From positions 18,457 to 82,456 of the forward strand of contig JAOARB010000004.1 in the NCBI GenBank assembly GCA_025210775.1: 64,000 nt of DNA, in the 5' to 3' direction. Within the stretch, counting starts at the first letter, position 1, and each line of letters starts with the position of its first letter. The notes under the pieces are model-generated. The model worked only from the letters and a program-made list of their open reading frames with translations. It made no database searches and was not told the DNA's origin. The position numbers were made by a program, and so were the translations under genes. This document shows positions 18,550 to 27,658 of the stretch, piece after piece. This stretch comes from Prolixibacteraceae bacterium. Its GTDB lineage: Bacteria > Bacteroidota > Bacteroidia > Bacteroidales > Prolixibacteraceae.

Positions 18550-21500
18550 CTATGCTTTAGGAATATGGATGGTAAAGCAAGTTCCGACATCTTTTGCCGA
18601 TTCAAAGTGGATCTCTCCATGGAATGTCTCTACTATCTTTTTGACGATGGCTAATCCTAGACCAGTCCCTTGGCTCTTTGTCGTAAAATAGGGTTCAAAG
18701 AGTCTGTCTTGAATCTCTTCGGGTATCCCTGAACCATTGTCCTTTATGGTAATGACATAGTAGCTCTTATCAATAGAGGTGGTGATGTTGATGATGCTCT
18801 CTTTGGTATCATCAACGGCTTGTTTCCCATTCTTTATAAGGTTAATAAAGAGTCTTCCTAGTTGTTCTTTGTCTGCCAATACTGGCATCTTATTTTTAAT
18901 GTTGTCTTCCCATATGATGGTTACCTCTGATGAAGAGAAAAGATTGATGGTCTCTTTTATGGATTCATGCAAATCGACCTTCTCAATGTTTGCCGTAGGT
19001 ATCTTAGCAAAAGAAGAGAAGGAGGTGGCGATGTTAGAAAGAGTGTCAATCTGTTCTACTAAAGATTGGGTTACTTTGTTGAAATATTTATCAAAACGAT
19101 CCGATTGATCTAGGTGCATCCTTTGTAGGTATTGGATGTTTAGCTTCATCGGGGTTAATGGATTTTTAATTTCGTGGGCTATTTGTCGTGCCATCTCTCT
19201 CCAAGCCTCTTCTCTTTCGGTCTTGGCTAGTAGCTTGGCACTTTTCTCTAGCTCGTCTACTTTTTCATTGTATCGCTCCACTAATTTACCTATCTCGTCT
19301 TGGGTATGGTATTGTATCTTCTCGTTTCTTTCTCCAAATTTCATGCTTCTCATCTTTCTTTCAATCATGCTTAATGGAGCGGTTAGCTTCTGAGAGATAA
19401 GGATGGCTAGCGATAGACAAAACAGTAGAATGATCACAAAAATATTGATAAAAGTGATGATAAAAGTGGTAACCTGTTTGATTAAATCGGTGGTTCTAGA
19501 GAAATATGGGATATTGATATATCCAATTATCTTTTCATTGTTGTTTCTAAATGGAACATATATGGAAAGGTATCTAAGTGTCCCAATATGTTCGGTGTGG
19601 ATAAATGTCTTGGCATGTTGATATCTAAGCTCTTCGTATGCTTTTCTGTTCATGCGGTTTCCGATCAGACCTTGGGTGAAGATCTCAGGTCTACTTGTGG
19701 TGGCTAGAATACCATTGTTGTCAAAGAAATTGATGTCGGTCCATAGGATCTCTGAGAGATGGTTTAGTTCCTCTCCGATGTAGGATGCCGTCTCTGGTGT
19801 AAGTCGATTGGTTTGTCCGAAATTTAATTGCAGAGAAGCGGTTACTTCTTGAACTTTCCTATTGAGGTCATTGGTGTTTTGGTCTCTAAATTGAATGATA
19901 TTATATACAATAATTCCTCCTGCAAGGATAATCAAGGGAGCGAGAACAAGTACAATAATAGCATACTGTATTTTGTGCTTTAGCTCCATGGCCCTTTGTG
20001 GCATTCTATGTTTGTAAACAAAAATGATCATTAGGACTCCAAATGTGAAGTATAGAATAAATGAATAGGAGGCGTTGACAATGGTGTCTTTCCAGCTACC
20101 TTGTTTGAAGCTAACGACGAGGGTAATATTGTCGTTGATCGTTGTATATTGGTGGTCGTAATTATTGGCTAAAGAACCATTTGACAGCTCTTCTAACCTA
20201 GAGGGATATCTGTATTTTCCTCTTTGCATGATGATATTGTTGTTTCGGTATCTGGCATAAGAGAAGACGTCTGACTTGGTGTTGAAAACTTTCTGGATAC
20301 GATCGTCTAATAACAATTCTGGATATCCTTTTCCTTCGTCAAAGATTTTTGAGGATAGATCGATGATCAGCAGGTAACTGTTGTATTGATCTTTGATAAT
20401 AAATTTACCGAGATAGGAGATCCTTCCATCCATTGATTTTAGGAAATAGAAATTGGAATCTTTGACCTGTATTCCTCTTCGTAGTATCAGAAGATTAAAG
20501 TAGTCGTCAGCAGGAATCCATTTCTGGGTGGCTCCGAGTTCTAGTTCTTCTTCTACATTGTATATGGTGTAGGATTTATTGTATTTACTCCAATATCCTG
20601 AAAAGAATCGTCTGTCAAGATACTCTTCTATATTGGTGGTGGTTCCGTTTATTAGATCATTGATCAGTGAGTCTTGCGTGATAGAGAGGCTTATTCTTTC
20701 GAAAAGAAGTTCTGCATTGGGATCACGCTCATTCATGATTTTCTCTGTGTATACTTTTCGGTGTTCTACCGATCGACTAAACAATCCATCTTTACTGAAG
20801 ATAACATACATTGAAGAACCTAATACTGCAAAAAGGAATAGGATCATAAAACGATATTTATATCTCTCTTCAAATCTTGTTCTAAGCTGAATGGTTATCG
20901 TAACAAGATAGATGATGACTAGTAGCGCATAGTGCTTTAGGTGGTATGGATATAGTAGAAACCCTACGAATGGAATGGTATAGCATAGAAGGTAATGAAG
21001 CGCTTTCGTATTCCAAGATTTCTCATTGTATAGACTCCAAGTCTGTATTGCGATAATAAAAGCATAGAATTGAAGTACCGATGATAAGGCAAAAAGAAGA
21101 TTGGGTAGGGTAAACTTTAACTCTTGTGAGAAAAAGGGGTTGATATGTGAGTTCTCTATTCCTTTGATTAATAGGTGACATTGAGATGCCCATAGAAGGA
21201 TACATATCAGATATAATGCGACATAGATGGGATAGGTGGTTTTGTTTTTCTCCCATTTATAGATGATTGTATTCAGTGAAATGACAAACGAGAATAGGGT
21301 GACACTTGCAAGAAAATATATTCCTAACGAATTGATTGATTCTGATAGGGCAAGGTCGTAGGGACTAAATAATGGGATCTGTATCTTAGAGATAATGAAG
21401 AATGAGAAAAATAGAAATACCAATAGGTATAGTCCCAATACTAAGATTAATCGTAGAAAGAAATTTTTTACTTTCTTATCTACAATAGATAAGATAACCC

Positions 21501-22176
21501 TAAAGAATAGGATTAAGGAGCTGAATATCAATAGGAAAATTAAGATGCTGTAGAATGGAGATAGTGAGGGTATCCCTATATATTCGGCATAGAAGGCTAC
21601 CTTTCCATCTTTGGTATATATAGCACTGCTATTGATGGTGTTTTTTGAATAGATATTGATGTCTCGTAACTCAGAGAATGCACCTACAAAAGTCGGGTTT
21701 AGGTATTTGTTGGTATAGGAGAATTCTTGCTTTATTAGGAATGAAAGGACTAAGGTTATTTTCTCTTTGGAGTGTACTGTTTTCTCATAATACCATCCAT
21801 TAGGAAGCCGGTTAATGCCGTTTCCCATCCACTCTTTGTTGTAGGTGTTGTAGAAACTCCAATCGTTGCTATTCCAGTACTGTAGTGTGTCATTACGGAA
21901 TATCTGTAGGTGATATTGGTCGGGAAGCAGTAGGTTAATCTGAGATGCAAGAGAATCGATATCTTGGTTCTGGTTCGCAATCTTCTTTGTAATGGCTGCG
22001 ATACTGTCAAGTTGGAACGACTCTTGTTTAAATGCAACGGCTAGTTCGTTAAGTCTTTTCTCTTTGGTCGTATTTGCATTATGAAAAGAACTGTACAAAA
22101 TATATGTCGTAATCAATAGTAATATCGCTACAAATAGTTGGACTAGTGTATTTTGTAAAGTTCTTTTTGTTTTCAT
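18550..22176 (-). CDS. Very large membrane sensor histidine kinase
   Basis: A 1208-residue protein. An N-terminal TM is followed by an extracytoplasmic domain, then a block of several TM helices in the first 500 residues, a second extracytoplasmic region, a further TM and sensor region (about 730-920), and a HAMP-like linker. The kinase core follows: H-box ARQIAHEIKNPLTPMKL (phospho-His near 1001), N-box NLIKNGKQAV, DNGSGIP and TGLGLAIVKKIVETFHGEI. It resembles NtrY-type kinases in its core. It starts 15 bp after rlmH. No response regulator gene is nearby, so its partner is unknown. It is much larger than usual because of two sensor modules. Confidence 0.9.
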   Translation of the reverse strand: MKTKRTLQNTLVQLFVAILLLITTYILYSSFHNANTTKEKRLNELAVAFKQESFQLDSIAAITKKIANQNQDIDSLASQINLLLPDQYHLQIFRNDTLQYWNSNDWSFYNTYNKEWMGNGINRLPNGWYYEKTVHSKEKITLVLSFLIKQEFSYTNKYLNPTFVGAFSELRDINIYSKNTINSSAIYTKDGKVAFYAEYIGIPSLSPFYSILIFLLIFSSLILFFRVILSIVDKKVKNFFLRLILVLGLYLLVFLFFSFFIISKIQIPLFSPYDLALSESINSLGIYFLASVTLFSFVISLNTIIYKWEKNKTTYPIYVALYLICILLWASQCHLLIKGIENSHINPFFSQELKFTLPNLLFALSSVLQFYAFIIAIQTWSLYNEKSWNTKALHYLLCYTIPFVGFLLYPYHLKHYALLVIIYLVTITIQLRTRFEERYKYRFMILFLFAVLGSSMYVIFSKDGLFSRSVEHRKVYTEKIMNERDPNAELLFERISLSITQDSLINDLINGTTTNIEEYLDRRFFSGYWSKYNKSYTIYNVEEELELGATQKWIPADDYFNLLILRRGIQVKDSNFYFLKSMDGRISYLGKFIIKDQYNSYLLIIDLSSKIFDEGKGYPELLLDDRIQKVFNTKSDVFSYARYRNNNIIMQRGKYRYPSRLEELSNGSLANNYDHQYTTINDNITLVVSFKQGSWKDTIVNASYSFILYFTFGVLMIIFVYKHRMPQRAMELKHKIQYAIIVLVLAPLIILAGGIIVYNIIQFRDQNTNDLNRKVQEVTASLQLNFGQTNRLTPETASYIGEELNHLSEILWTDINFFDNNGILATTSRPEIFTQGLIGNRMNRKAYEELRYQHAKTFIHTEHIGTLRYLSIYVPFRNNNEKIIGYINIPYFSRTTDLIKQVTTFIITFINIFVIILLFCLSLAILISQKLTAPLSMIERKMRSMKFGERNEKIQYHTQDEIGKLVERYNEKVDELEKSAKLLAKTEREEAWREMARQIAHEIKNPLTPMKLNIQYLQRMHLDQSDRFDKYFNKVTQSLVEQIDTLSNIATSFSSFAKIPTANIEKVDLHESIKETINLFSSSEVTIIWEDNIKNKMPVLADKEQLGRLFINLIKNGKQAVDDTKESIINITTSIDKSYYVITIKDNGSGIPEEIQDRLFEPYFTTKSQGTGLGLAIVKKIVETFHGEIHFESAKDVGTCFTIHIPKA

Positions 22177-22191
22177 CTTGTCGCTGTTTTA

Positions 22192-22665
22192 TTATTGATG
22201 ATGGTATGGTTCGTTTTTTAATATTGTCATGGCTCTGTATAGTTGTTCTACAAAGATTAGACGTACCATCTGGTGAGAGAAGGTCATCCTTGATAAAGAT
22301 ATCTTTCCATCGCACCTTTCGTACACTTTAGGCGAGAAACCGTAAGGTCCACCAATAACAAAGAAGAGATTGCGTGTACCCATTACCATCTTTTTCTCTA
22401 TAAATTTAGAAAATTGAATCGAATCATACATTTCGCCCCTTTCATCCATCAGGATAAGTGTGTCGGAGTTTTGTACTTGTTGTAGTATTAGTTCGCCCTC
22501 TTTCTCTTTTTGCTGGTTCTCACTTAGTTTACGATTATTTTTAATGTCAGGAATGATCTTCATTTCGTAAGGAAGATAATGACCTAGCCTCTTTTCAAAT
22601 ATTTTAATTCCCTCTTGTAGATATTTCTGATCTGTCTTTCCGATAACAAGGAACGTAACTTTCAT
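22192..22665 (-). CDS. rlmH: 23S rRNA (pseudouridine-1915-N3)-methyltransferase RlmH
   Basis: A 157-residue SPOUT methyltransferase acting on helix 69 of assembled 70S ribosomes. The sequence follows the family throughout: MKVTFLVIGKTDQKYLQEGI at the start, LMDERGEMYDSIQFSKFI, FVIGGPYGFSPKVYERC (SAM-binding knot) and the terminal LFVEQLYRAMTILKNEPYHH. Full length. Upstream partner of the giant histidine kinase in a likely two-gene transcript. Confidence 0.96.
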   Translation of the reverse strand: MKVTFLVIGKTDQKYLQEGIKIFEKRLGHYLPYEMKIIPDIKNNRKLSENQQKEKEGELILQQVQNSDTLILMDERGEMYDSIQFSKFIEKKMVMGTRNLFFVIGGPYGFSPKVYERCDGKISLSRMTFSHQMVRLIFVEQLYRAMTILKNEPYHHQ

Positions 22666-22872
22666 GCTCTTTAGATTCTAATATGTACTTATTTATCTAT
22701 AAATAACAAACTTAAATTGCTTTTAGTTGGACAAATATATAGTTTTGGCATCGAATACTTAAATGTTAATGCATATCTTATTTCTACCCTCTCGAAACCG
22801 ATGGTGTATTAAGTTGTTTACTTAATGTATCTGTCTTATTATAATAATATTACTGATTTATTTTTTTTTATG

Positions 22873-22880
22873 TACTTTTG
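22873..22880 (+). promoter_or_regulatory. Putative -7 box for the DUF4783 gene
   Basis: TACTTTTG matches TAnnTTTG, 60 bp before the ATG at 22941. Confidence 0.35.
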
Positions 22881-22940
22881 ATAAAGGATATTCCTTTTTT
22901 TAACATGGAATATCTTGGATTAATATGAAAGGACTTGATT

Positions 22941-23330
22941 ATGAAAAGTTTTATACATAGGAGTTTTCTTACATTATTTCTTTTATCGTTTTCTTATATC
23001 TCACAAGCAGATGTGATTGCCGATATTGGAAATGCTCTTAAAAGTGGAGATTCTTCTTCTTTGGCTGCCTACTTCAATTCTTCAATTGAATTGGTGGTGA
23101 TAGAGAAGGAAGGAATCTATAGTAAAGATCAAGCAGAAATTATTGTTTCTACTTTTTTTAATGAGAACAAACCAAGTAAATATACTGCTTTACACCAAGG
23201 TGGAAAACCTGAGGCAACATATGTTATTGGAAATTTAGAAACATCTACTGGTAACTTTAGGGTTTACTATTTAGTGAAAGATGAGGGGGGATCGAAACGA
23301 ATTTATCAACTTCGATTTGAAAAAGAATAG
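22941..23330 (+). CDS. Exported DUF4783-family protein
   Basis: A 129-residue protein. A signal peptide (SFLTLFLLSFSYISQA) is followed by a compact NTF2-like domain: DVIADIGNALKSGDSSSLAAYFN, SKDQAEIIVSTFF, a central HQGGKPEATYVIGNLET stretch and a terminal YQLRFEKE. This matches DUF4783, a Bacteroidota-specific family of unknown function. I chose the ATG at 22941 over the TTG at 22935 because it has GAAAGGAC upstream. Followed 20 bp later by the BrkB-like gene, so probably an operon. Confidence 0.85.
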   Translation: MKSFIHRSFLTLFLLSFSYISQADVIADIGNALKSGDSSSLAAYFNSSIELVVIEKEGIYSKDQAEIIVSTFFNENKPSKYTALHQGGKPEATYVIGNLETSTGNFRVYYLVKDEGGSKRIYQLRFEKE

Positions 23331-23350
23331 TCTCCCAGCTTAGTATTTTT

Positions 23351-24316
23351 ATGATGAAATGGAATAAAACATACCTCAAAAGACGAGGGTTGTCAGTCTT
23401 TATCTATGCTAGAAAAATAACTATCCCTATGATGGGGGGCGTTCCTCTTTATGATTTTATTGTTTTCTTCTTAAGAGGAATTGTGGGAGGTAAACTAAGT
23501 GTGAGAGCCTCTGCAATTGCTTTTAACTTGTTTGTGGCAATGTTCCCTACCATTATCTTTCTTTTTACTCTTCTGCCTTATATTCCTATTGAAGATTTCC
23601 AAGAACAGTTGATGGGATTTTTATTCCAAGCGATGCCTCATAATGCATATTATGCCATTGAGGGCACTATCAATGATGTATTGACCCAACCTCATGGTGG
23701 ATTATTGAGCTTCGGTTTTATCGCTGCGCTTATCTTCTCTACTAGTGGTATCGATGCAATGATTAGTGCTTTTAACGCCTCTTTGCATGCTGTTGATTCT
23801 CGTTCTTTGTTGAATCAGAGGTTGGTAGCACTGTTTTTAGTGATGTTGTTAACAATGTTCGTAACTATTGCAATTACTTGTATTGTGGTAGGTAAATATG
23901 TCTATGGTTGGTTGATCGCAAAAGGGATATTAGAAGATAATATCTTCTCTTTCCTACTAAATATCTTAAGATGGGTCGTTGGTTTCGGATTCTTATATAG
24001 TGCCTACTCTTGTCTATATATGTTTGCTCCTGCCAAACGTGATAAGTGGTCAGCGGTTTCTATTGGTGGTGCTATTGCTGCATTTCTGACCATTTTAATC
24101 TCTACAGGGTTTACTTACTATATTGATAATTTTGGGCGATATAACAAGCTGTATGGCTCTATTGGAGCGATGATCGTTGTTCTGATGTGGCTCTATCTTA
24201 ACTCTTACTCTCTGATTATTGGGTTTGAATTTAATACGAGCTTAAAAGAAGCGGGATCTCATTTAAATCGTCAGTCTAAGAGAAAAAAAATATCTTTGCT
24301 TTCGATTTTTGATTAA
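23351..24316 (+). CDS. YihY/BrkB family inner-membrane protein
   Basis: A 321-residue protein with about six TM helices in the YihY/BrkB pattern: LSVRASAIAFNLFVAMFPTIIF near residue 55, a GLLSFGFIAALIFSTSGIDA segment, and KLYGSIGAMIVVLMWLYLNSYSLIIGFEFN near the end. Some members are described as transporters or, historically, ribonuclease BN, but their function is not settled. Its stop overlaps the upstream end of the ruvC reading frame, indicating translational coupling. Confidence 0.9.
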   Translation: MMKWNKTYLKRRGLSVFIYARKITIPMMGGVPLYDFIVFFLRGIVGGKLSVRASAIAFNLFVAMFPTIIFLFTLLPYIPIEDFQEQLMGFLFQAMPHNAYYAIEGTINDVLTQPHGGLLSFGFIAALIFSTSGIDAMISAFNASLHAVDSRSLLNQRLVALFLVMLLTMFVTIAITCIVVGKYVYGWLIAKGILEDNIFSFLLNILRWVVGFGFLYSAYSCLYMFAPAKRDKWSAVSIGGAIAAFLTILISTGFTYYIDNFGRYNKLYGSIGAMIVVLMWLYLNSYSLIIGFEFNTSLKEAGSHLNRQSKRKKISLLSIFD

Positions 24317-24338
24317 GAAATATAATAAGGCTGACATC

Positions 24339-24905
24339 TTGAGTAACGAACAGAAAAATAAAATTATTTTGGGTATTGACCCTGGAACTAATGTGATGGG
24401 GTATGGGGTTATTGAGGTGACACCTAAGAAACTTAAACTTATCTCTATGGGGGTGGTGAAGACTTCTGAGTTTCAAACCCATTACGATAAAATACATCAT
24501 ATCTTTCAACGTACATTGTCGATTGTAAAACAATATGATCCTGATGAGGTAGCACTAGAGGCACCTTTCTTTGGTAAGAATGTCCAGTCTATGTTGAAAT
24601 TAGGACGTGCTCAGGGGGTTGCTATGGTTGCTGCGATATCTTTGGGGAAACAGGTATTTGAATATGCTCCTTTGCGTATTAAGCAGTCTATTACAGGTAA
24701 TGGTGCTGCCAGTAAAGAGCAAGTAGCTTATTTCCTTAAAAATATGTTTAGAATCGAAATTCTGCCTAAAGAACTCGATGCTACGGATGGGTTAGCTGCA
24801 GCAGTTTGTCATTATCTTCAACAAAAAAGTCCATTACAAAGAACAGGAGCGAAGTCTTGGTCTGATTTTATTAAACAGAATCCTAATAAAGTGGTCAAAA
24901 GATAA
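24339..24905 (+). CDS. ruvC: Crossover junction endodeoxyribonuclease RuvC
   Basis: RuvC resolves Holliday junctions together with RuvAB. The catalytic acidic residues are visible in ILGIDPGTNVMGYG, the VALEAPFFGKN segment, and DATDGLAAAVCHYLQ near the end. No ATG precedes the catalytic DPGT motif in this frame, so a non-ATG start is required. TTG at 24339 gives 188 residues, normal for the family; TTG at 24309 would give 198 and overlap the brkB-like gene by 8 bp. GGCTGACATC precedes the 24339 start. Confidence 0.92.
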   Translation: MSNEQKNKIILGIDPGTNVMGYGVIEVTPKKLKLISMGVVKTSEFQTHYDKIHHIFQRTLSIVKQYDPDEVALEAPFFGKNVQSMLKLGRAQGVAMVAAISLGKQVFEYAPLRIKQSITGNGAASKEQVAYFLKNMFRIEILPKELDATDGLAAAVCHYLQQKSPLQRTGAKSWSDFIKQNPNKVVKR

Positions 24906-25036
24906 ATGTATGCTCTTTTATCTTTACATATAGACTGTTTGTTGGCATTGTATGAATGATCTCTCTAGGTTGTTGTATTGGTTATGCGATCTAATACTTT
25001 GTCGTTGTCTTTATATCGATACCTTTATAAAAAATA

Positions 25037-25092
25037 AAAGCACCTATTCTTTTTCACAATGGTCCATTATTGTGAAGAATAGGTGCTTTTCT
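25037..25092. terminator. Strong bidirectional terminator between ruvC and deoD
   Basis: AAAAGCACCTATTC and GAATAGGTGCTTTT form a 14-bp outer stem. An inner stem TTCACAAT/ATTGTGAA encloses the loop. A-runs and T-runs lie on both sides. Confidence 0.92.
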
Positions 25093-25113
25093 TATTTTCT
25101 CAAAAGTATATGC

Positions 25114-25818
25114 TTACGCAAGCTCTAGAGCTACTTCCATCATTTTAGTGAAAGAGTTTTGTCTTTCTTCAGCTGTTGTCGCTTCTCCAGTGATAATATG
25201 ATCACTAACAGTCATAATTGCAAGTGCTTTCTTACGATGCTTTGCAGCAATAGTATATAGTCCTGCTGCTTCCATTTCTACAGCCATAATACCAAATTCT
25301 CTCCATGCTTTTGATGTATCACCTAGGTGCTCATCATGATAGAAAGTATCAGAACTAAGGATGTTACCTACGTGAGCAGTAAATCCTTTTTCTTGTGCTT
25401 TATTATAGGCTTTTGAAAGTAGTCCGAAATCAGCGATTGGAGCATAATCTTTACCACCAAAACGGATACGGTTTACATTACTATCTGTACATGCAGCTTG
25501 TCCAATAATAAGGTCTCTTACATGTATATCTTCTTGCATAGAACCACACGTTCCAATACGGATAAGATTTTCACAGCCATATTCTGTGATCAATTCATTG
25601 GCAACAATTGAGATTGAAGGAATCCCCATACCTGTTCCTTGAACACTAATTTTTTTCCCTTTGTATGTACCTGTATATCCTAACATACCGCGCACATTGT
25701 TGTAACATACAACATCTTCAAGGAAGTTTTCTGCGATAAATTTTGCTCTTAAAGGATCTCCTGGAAGAAGGACTGTTTTAGCAATATCTCCTTTTTTTGC
25801 TTCGTTATGTACACTCAT
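25114..25818 (-). CDS. deoD: Purine-nucleoside phosphorylase DeoD (hexameric type)
   Basis: A 234-residue enzyme that phosphorolyses purine (deoxy)ribonucleosides for salvage. Motifs match the bacterial hexameric class: [20 protein letters not shown] at the start, [47 protein letters not shown] and the catalytic SDHIITGE. Monocistronic, with the strong terminator directly downstream. Confidence 0.95.
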   Translation of the reverse strand: MSVHNEAKKGDIAKTVLLPGDPLRAKFIAENFLEDVVCYNNVRGMLGYTGTYKGKKISVQGTGMGIPSISIVANELITEYGCENLIRIGTCGSMQEDIHVRDLIIGQAACTDSNVNRIRFGGKDYAPIADFGLLSKAYNKAQEKGFTAHVGNILSSDTFYHDEHLGDTSKAWREFGIMAVEMEAAGLYTIAAKHRKKALAIMTVSDHIITGEATTAEERQNSFTKMMEVALELA

Positions 25819-25960
25819 AATTGTTAAAATTTTAAGTCAAGAAACTTTTGTTATTACTCTAAATTATGGAGAGAGAATCACGAAGGTAGGGCTAAAAAAT
25901 AGATCTATACTTGTAATATGTTAATGATTTTTACAAAATATTTGTTATGGCTGTATTGAC

Positions 25961-26404
25961 TTACCGTTTGAGTCTAAAGAAATTGGTCATTTGTTCTTTG
26001 CATTCCTCCTCAAGTATGCCCTCAATGATTTCTGTCTTAGGGTGTAGCGCTTTAGGGGCTACATTCTTGAATCCACGCTTGTTATCACTAGTACCATAGA
26101 CTACTTTACCTATCTGTGCCCATCCTAGAGCACCAGCACACATGACACATGGTTCTACTGTGACATATAAAGTACATTCTTTAAGATATTTCCCTCCTAA
26201 ATATTCTGATGCAGCAGTAATGGCTTGCATCTCAGCATGAGCTGTAACATCTAAAAGTTTTTCTGTTCGATTATGTCCTTTACCTATTATCTGCCCTTCA
26301 CAAACAACAATGGCTCCAATAGGGATCTCTCCCTCTTGGAGTGCTTGTTCTGCTTCTTGGAGCGCTTGTCTCATATAGTATTTATCATCAAAAGGATTGA
26401 TCAT
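25961..26404 (-). CDS. tadA: tRNA(adenine-34) deaminase TadA / nucleoside deaminase
   Basis: A 147-residue zinc deaminase. HAEMQAI carries the zinc ligand His and the proton-shuttling Glu; PCVMCAGAL carries the two Cys ligands. The N-terminal YYMRQALQEAEQAL and the IGAIVVCEGQIIGKGHNRTE segment are typical of TadA, which converts A34 to inosine in tRNA-Arg. A general nucleoside or guanine deaminase role is less likely but not excluded. Lies 12 bp downstream of aroA on the same strand. Confidence 0.88.
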   Translation of the reverse strand: MINPFDDKYYMRQALQEAEQALQEGEIPIGAIVVCEGQIIGKGHNRTEKLLDVTAHAEMQAITAASEYLGGKYLKECTLYVTVEPCVMCAGALGWAQIGKVVYGTSDNKRGFKNVAPKALHPKTEIIEGILEEECKEQMTNFFRLKR

Positions 26405-26416
26405 ATATAGTCACGT

Positions 26417-27658
26417 TTAGATGGTTACATCCTCTACAGAGAATCCTAATGTTTTCATGTTTTCCCAGAAGCGAGGGAATGATTTTGTTACGACCATTGG
26501 TTCGTTGATAAAGATAGGGTGGTGTTGCATTGCTACTGCACTATAAGCCATAGCCATACGGTGATCTTTATATGTGTCGAAGATAATCTCCTTATCGATC
26601 TTTTCAGTATCGATCTTACCATCCCATGCCAATGCTCCCTCTATGGGTTCTGTTAGTTTCATACCAATTTTAGCGCACTCTACTTGTAGTGCATTAATGC
26701 GGTCTGTCTCTTTGATCTTAAGCGTTTCAAGTCCTGTGAAATAGAAAGGGATGTGTAGTAGTCCACACAATACTGCCATGGTTTGAGCCACATCTGGGTT
26801 AAGGATAAAATCTAATTTAAGCTCCTTTTCATTGAAAGTACCCTCTTTTTTAAGGTGTAGTCCCTTCTCTGTAACTGTTGTTTTAACACCAAATTTCTCG
26901 AACCATTCAATGATGGCGCAATCTCCTTGTAGACTATCTTTGAAAAGGTATGGAAGTTCCAAATCTACATTATCACATAGTGCAGCTAACTGATAGATAT
27001 ATGATGCTCCTGTCCAATCGCTCTCACATAAGAATCTCTTTGCTCTATATTGTTGAGGTGCGATCTTAATGGTGTTGCCTTCAAAAGAAGATTCTACTCC
27101 AAAGTGCTTCATCATATTCAGTGTAAGTTCGATATATGATTTTGAAATTACACGATTGGTAAGAGTTAATTCAATCCCATCTTGAAGTGTTGGAGCAAGC
27201 ATAAGAATAGCAGAGATATATTGACTACTTACACTACCGTCTAAAGAAAGTTTCCCACCAGCAAGCTTCTTACCTGTAATTTTTAGAGGAGGATAACCTT
27301 CTTTTTCTGCATACTCTATAGAGGCTCCCATTGATCTAAGGGCATCTACAAGAACACCAATAGGACGTTCTTTCATTCGTGAAGAACCTGTCAATAGCCA
27401 TTCTCCCTCTTTCGTTGAAAAGAATGCAGTTAAGAATCTCATGGCGGTACCGGCATGGCCTATATCAATAGTTTGGCTCTCCATCTTAAGGGCTTGCAAC
27501 ATTACTTTCGTGTCATCACTTTCAGAAATGTTTTCCAGTTCTATAGGTGTAGAAGATAATGCATTGATAATAAGTGCACGGTTGCATATACTTTTTGATG
27601 CAGGAAGAGTGATAATCCCTTCTAGTCGTTTATCTGTTTTGTCTATTTTATATCTCAT
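26417..27658 (-). CDS. aroA: 3-phosphoshikimate 1-carboxyvinyltransferase (EPSP synthase)
   Basis: A 413-residue enzyme of the shikimate pathway joining shikimate 3-phosphate and phosphoenolpyruvate. Visible motifs: LPASKSICNRALI, the IDIGHAGTAMRFLTAF segment, GSSRMKERPIG, DGSVSSQYISA, NPDVAQTMAV, LKIKETDRI and YKDHRMAMAYS. The SQYIS and GTAMRF forms are those of the diverged Bacteroidota branch. Its start overlaps the end of aroB by 11 bp, so the two are co-transcribed and translationally coupled. Confidence 0.94.
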   Translation of the reverse strand: MRYKIDKTDKRLEGIITLPASKSICNRALIINALSSTPIELENISESDDTKVMLQALKMESQTIDIGHAGTAMRFLTAFFSTKEGEWLLTGSSRMKERPIGVLVDALRSMGASIEYAEKEGYPPLKITGKKLAGGKLSLDGSVSSQYISAILMLAPTLQDGIELTLTNRVISKSYIELTLNMMKHFGVESSFEGNTIKIAPQQYRAKRFLCESDWTGASYIYQLAALCDNVDLELPYLFKDSLQGDCAIIEWFEKFGVKTTVTEKGLHLKKEGTFNEKELKLDFILNPDVAQTMAVLCGLLHIPFYFTGLETLKIKETDRINALQVECAKIGMKLTEPIEGALAWDGKIDTEKIDKEIIFDTYKDHRMAMAYSAVAMQHHPIFINEPMVVTKSFPRFWENMKTLGFSVEDVTI

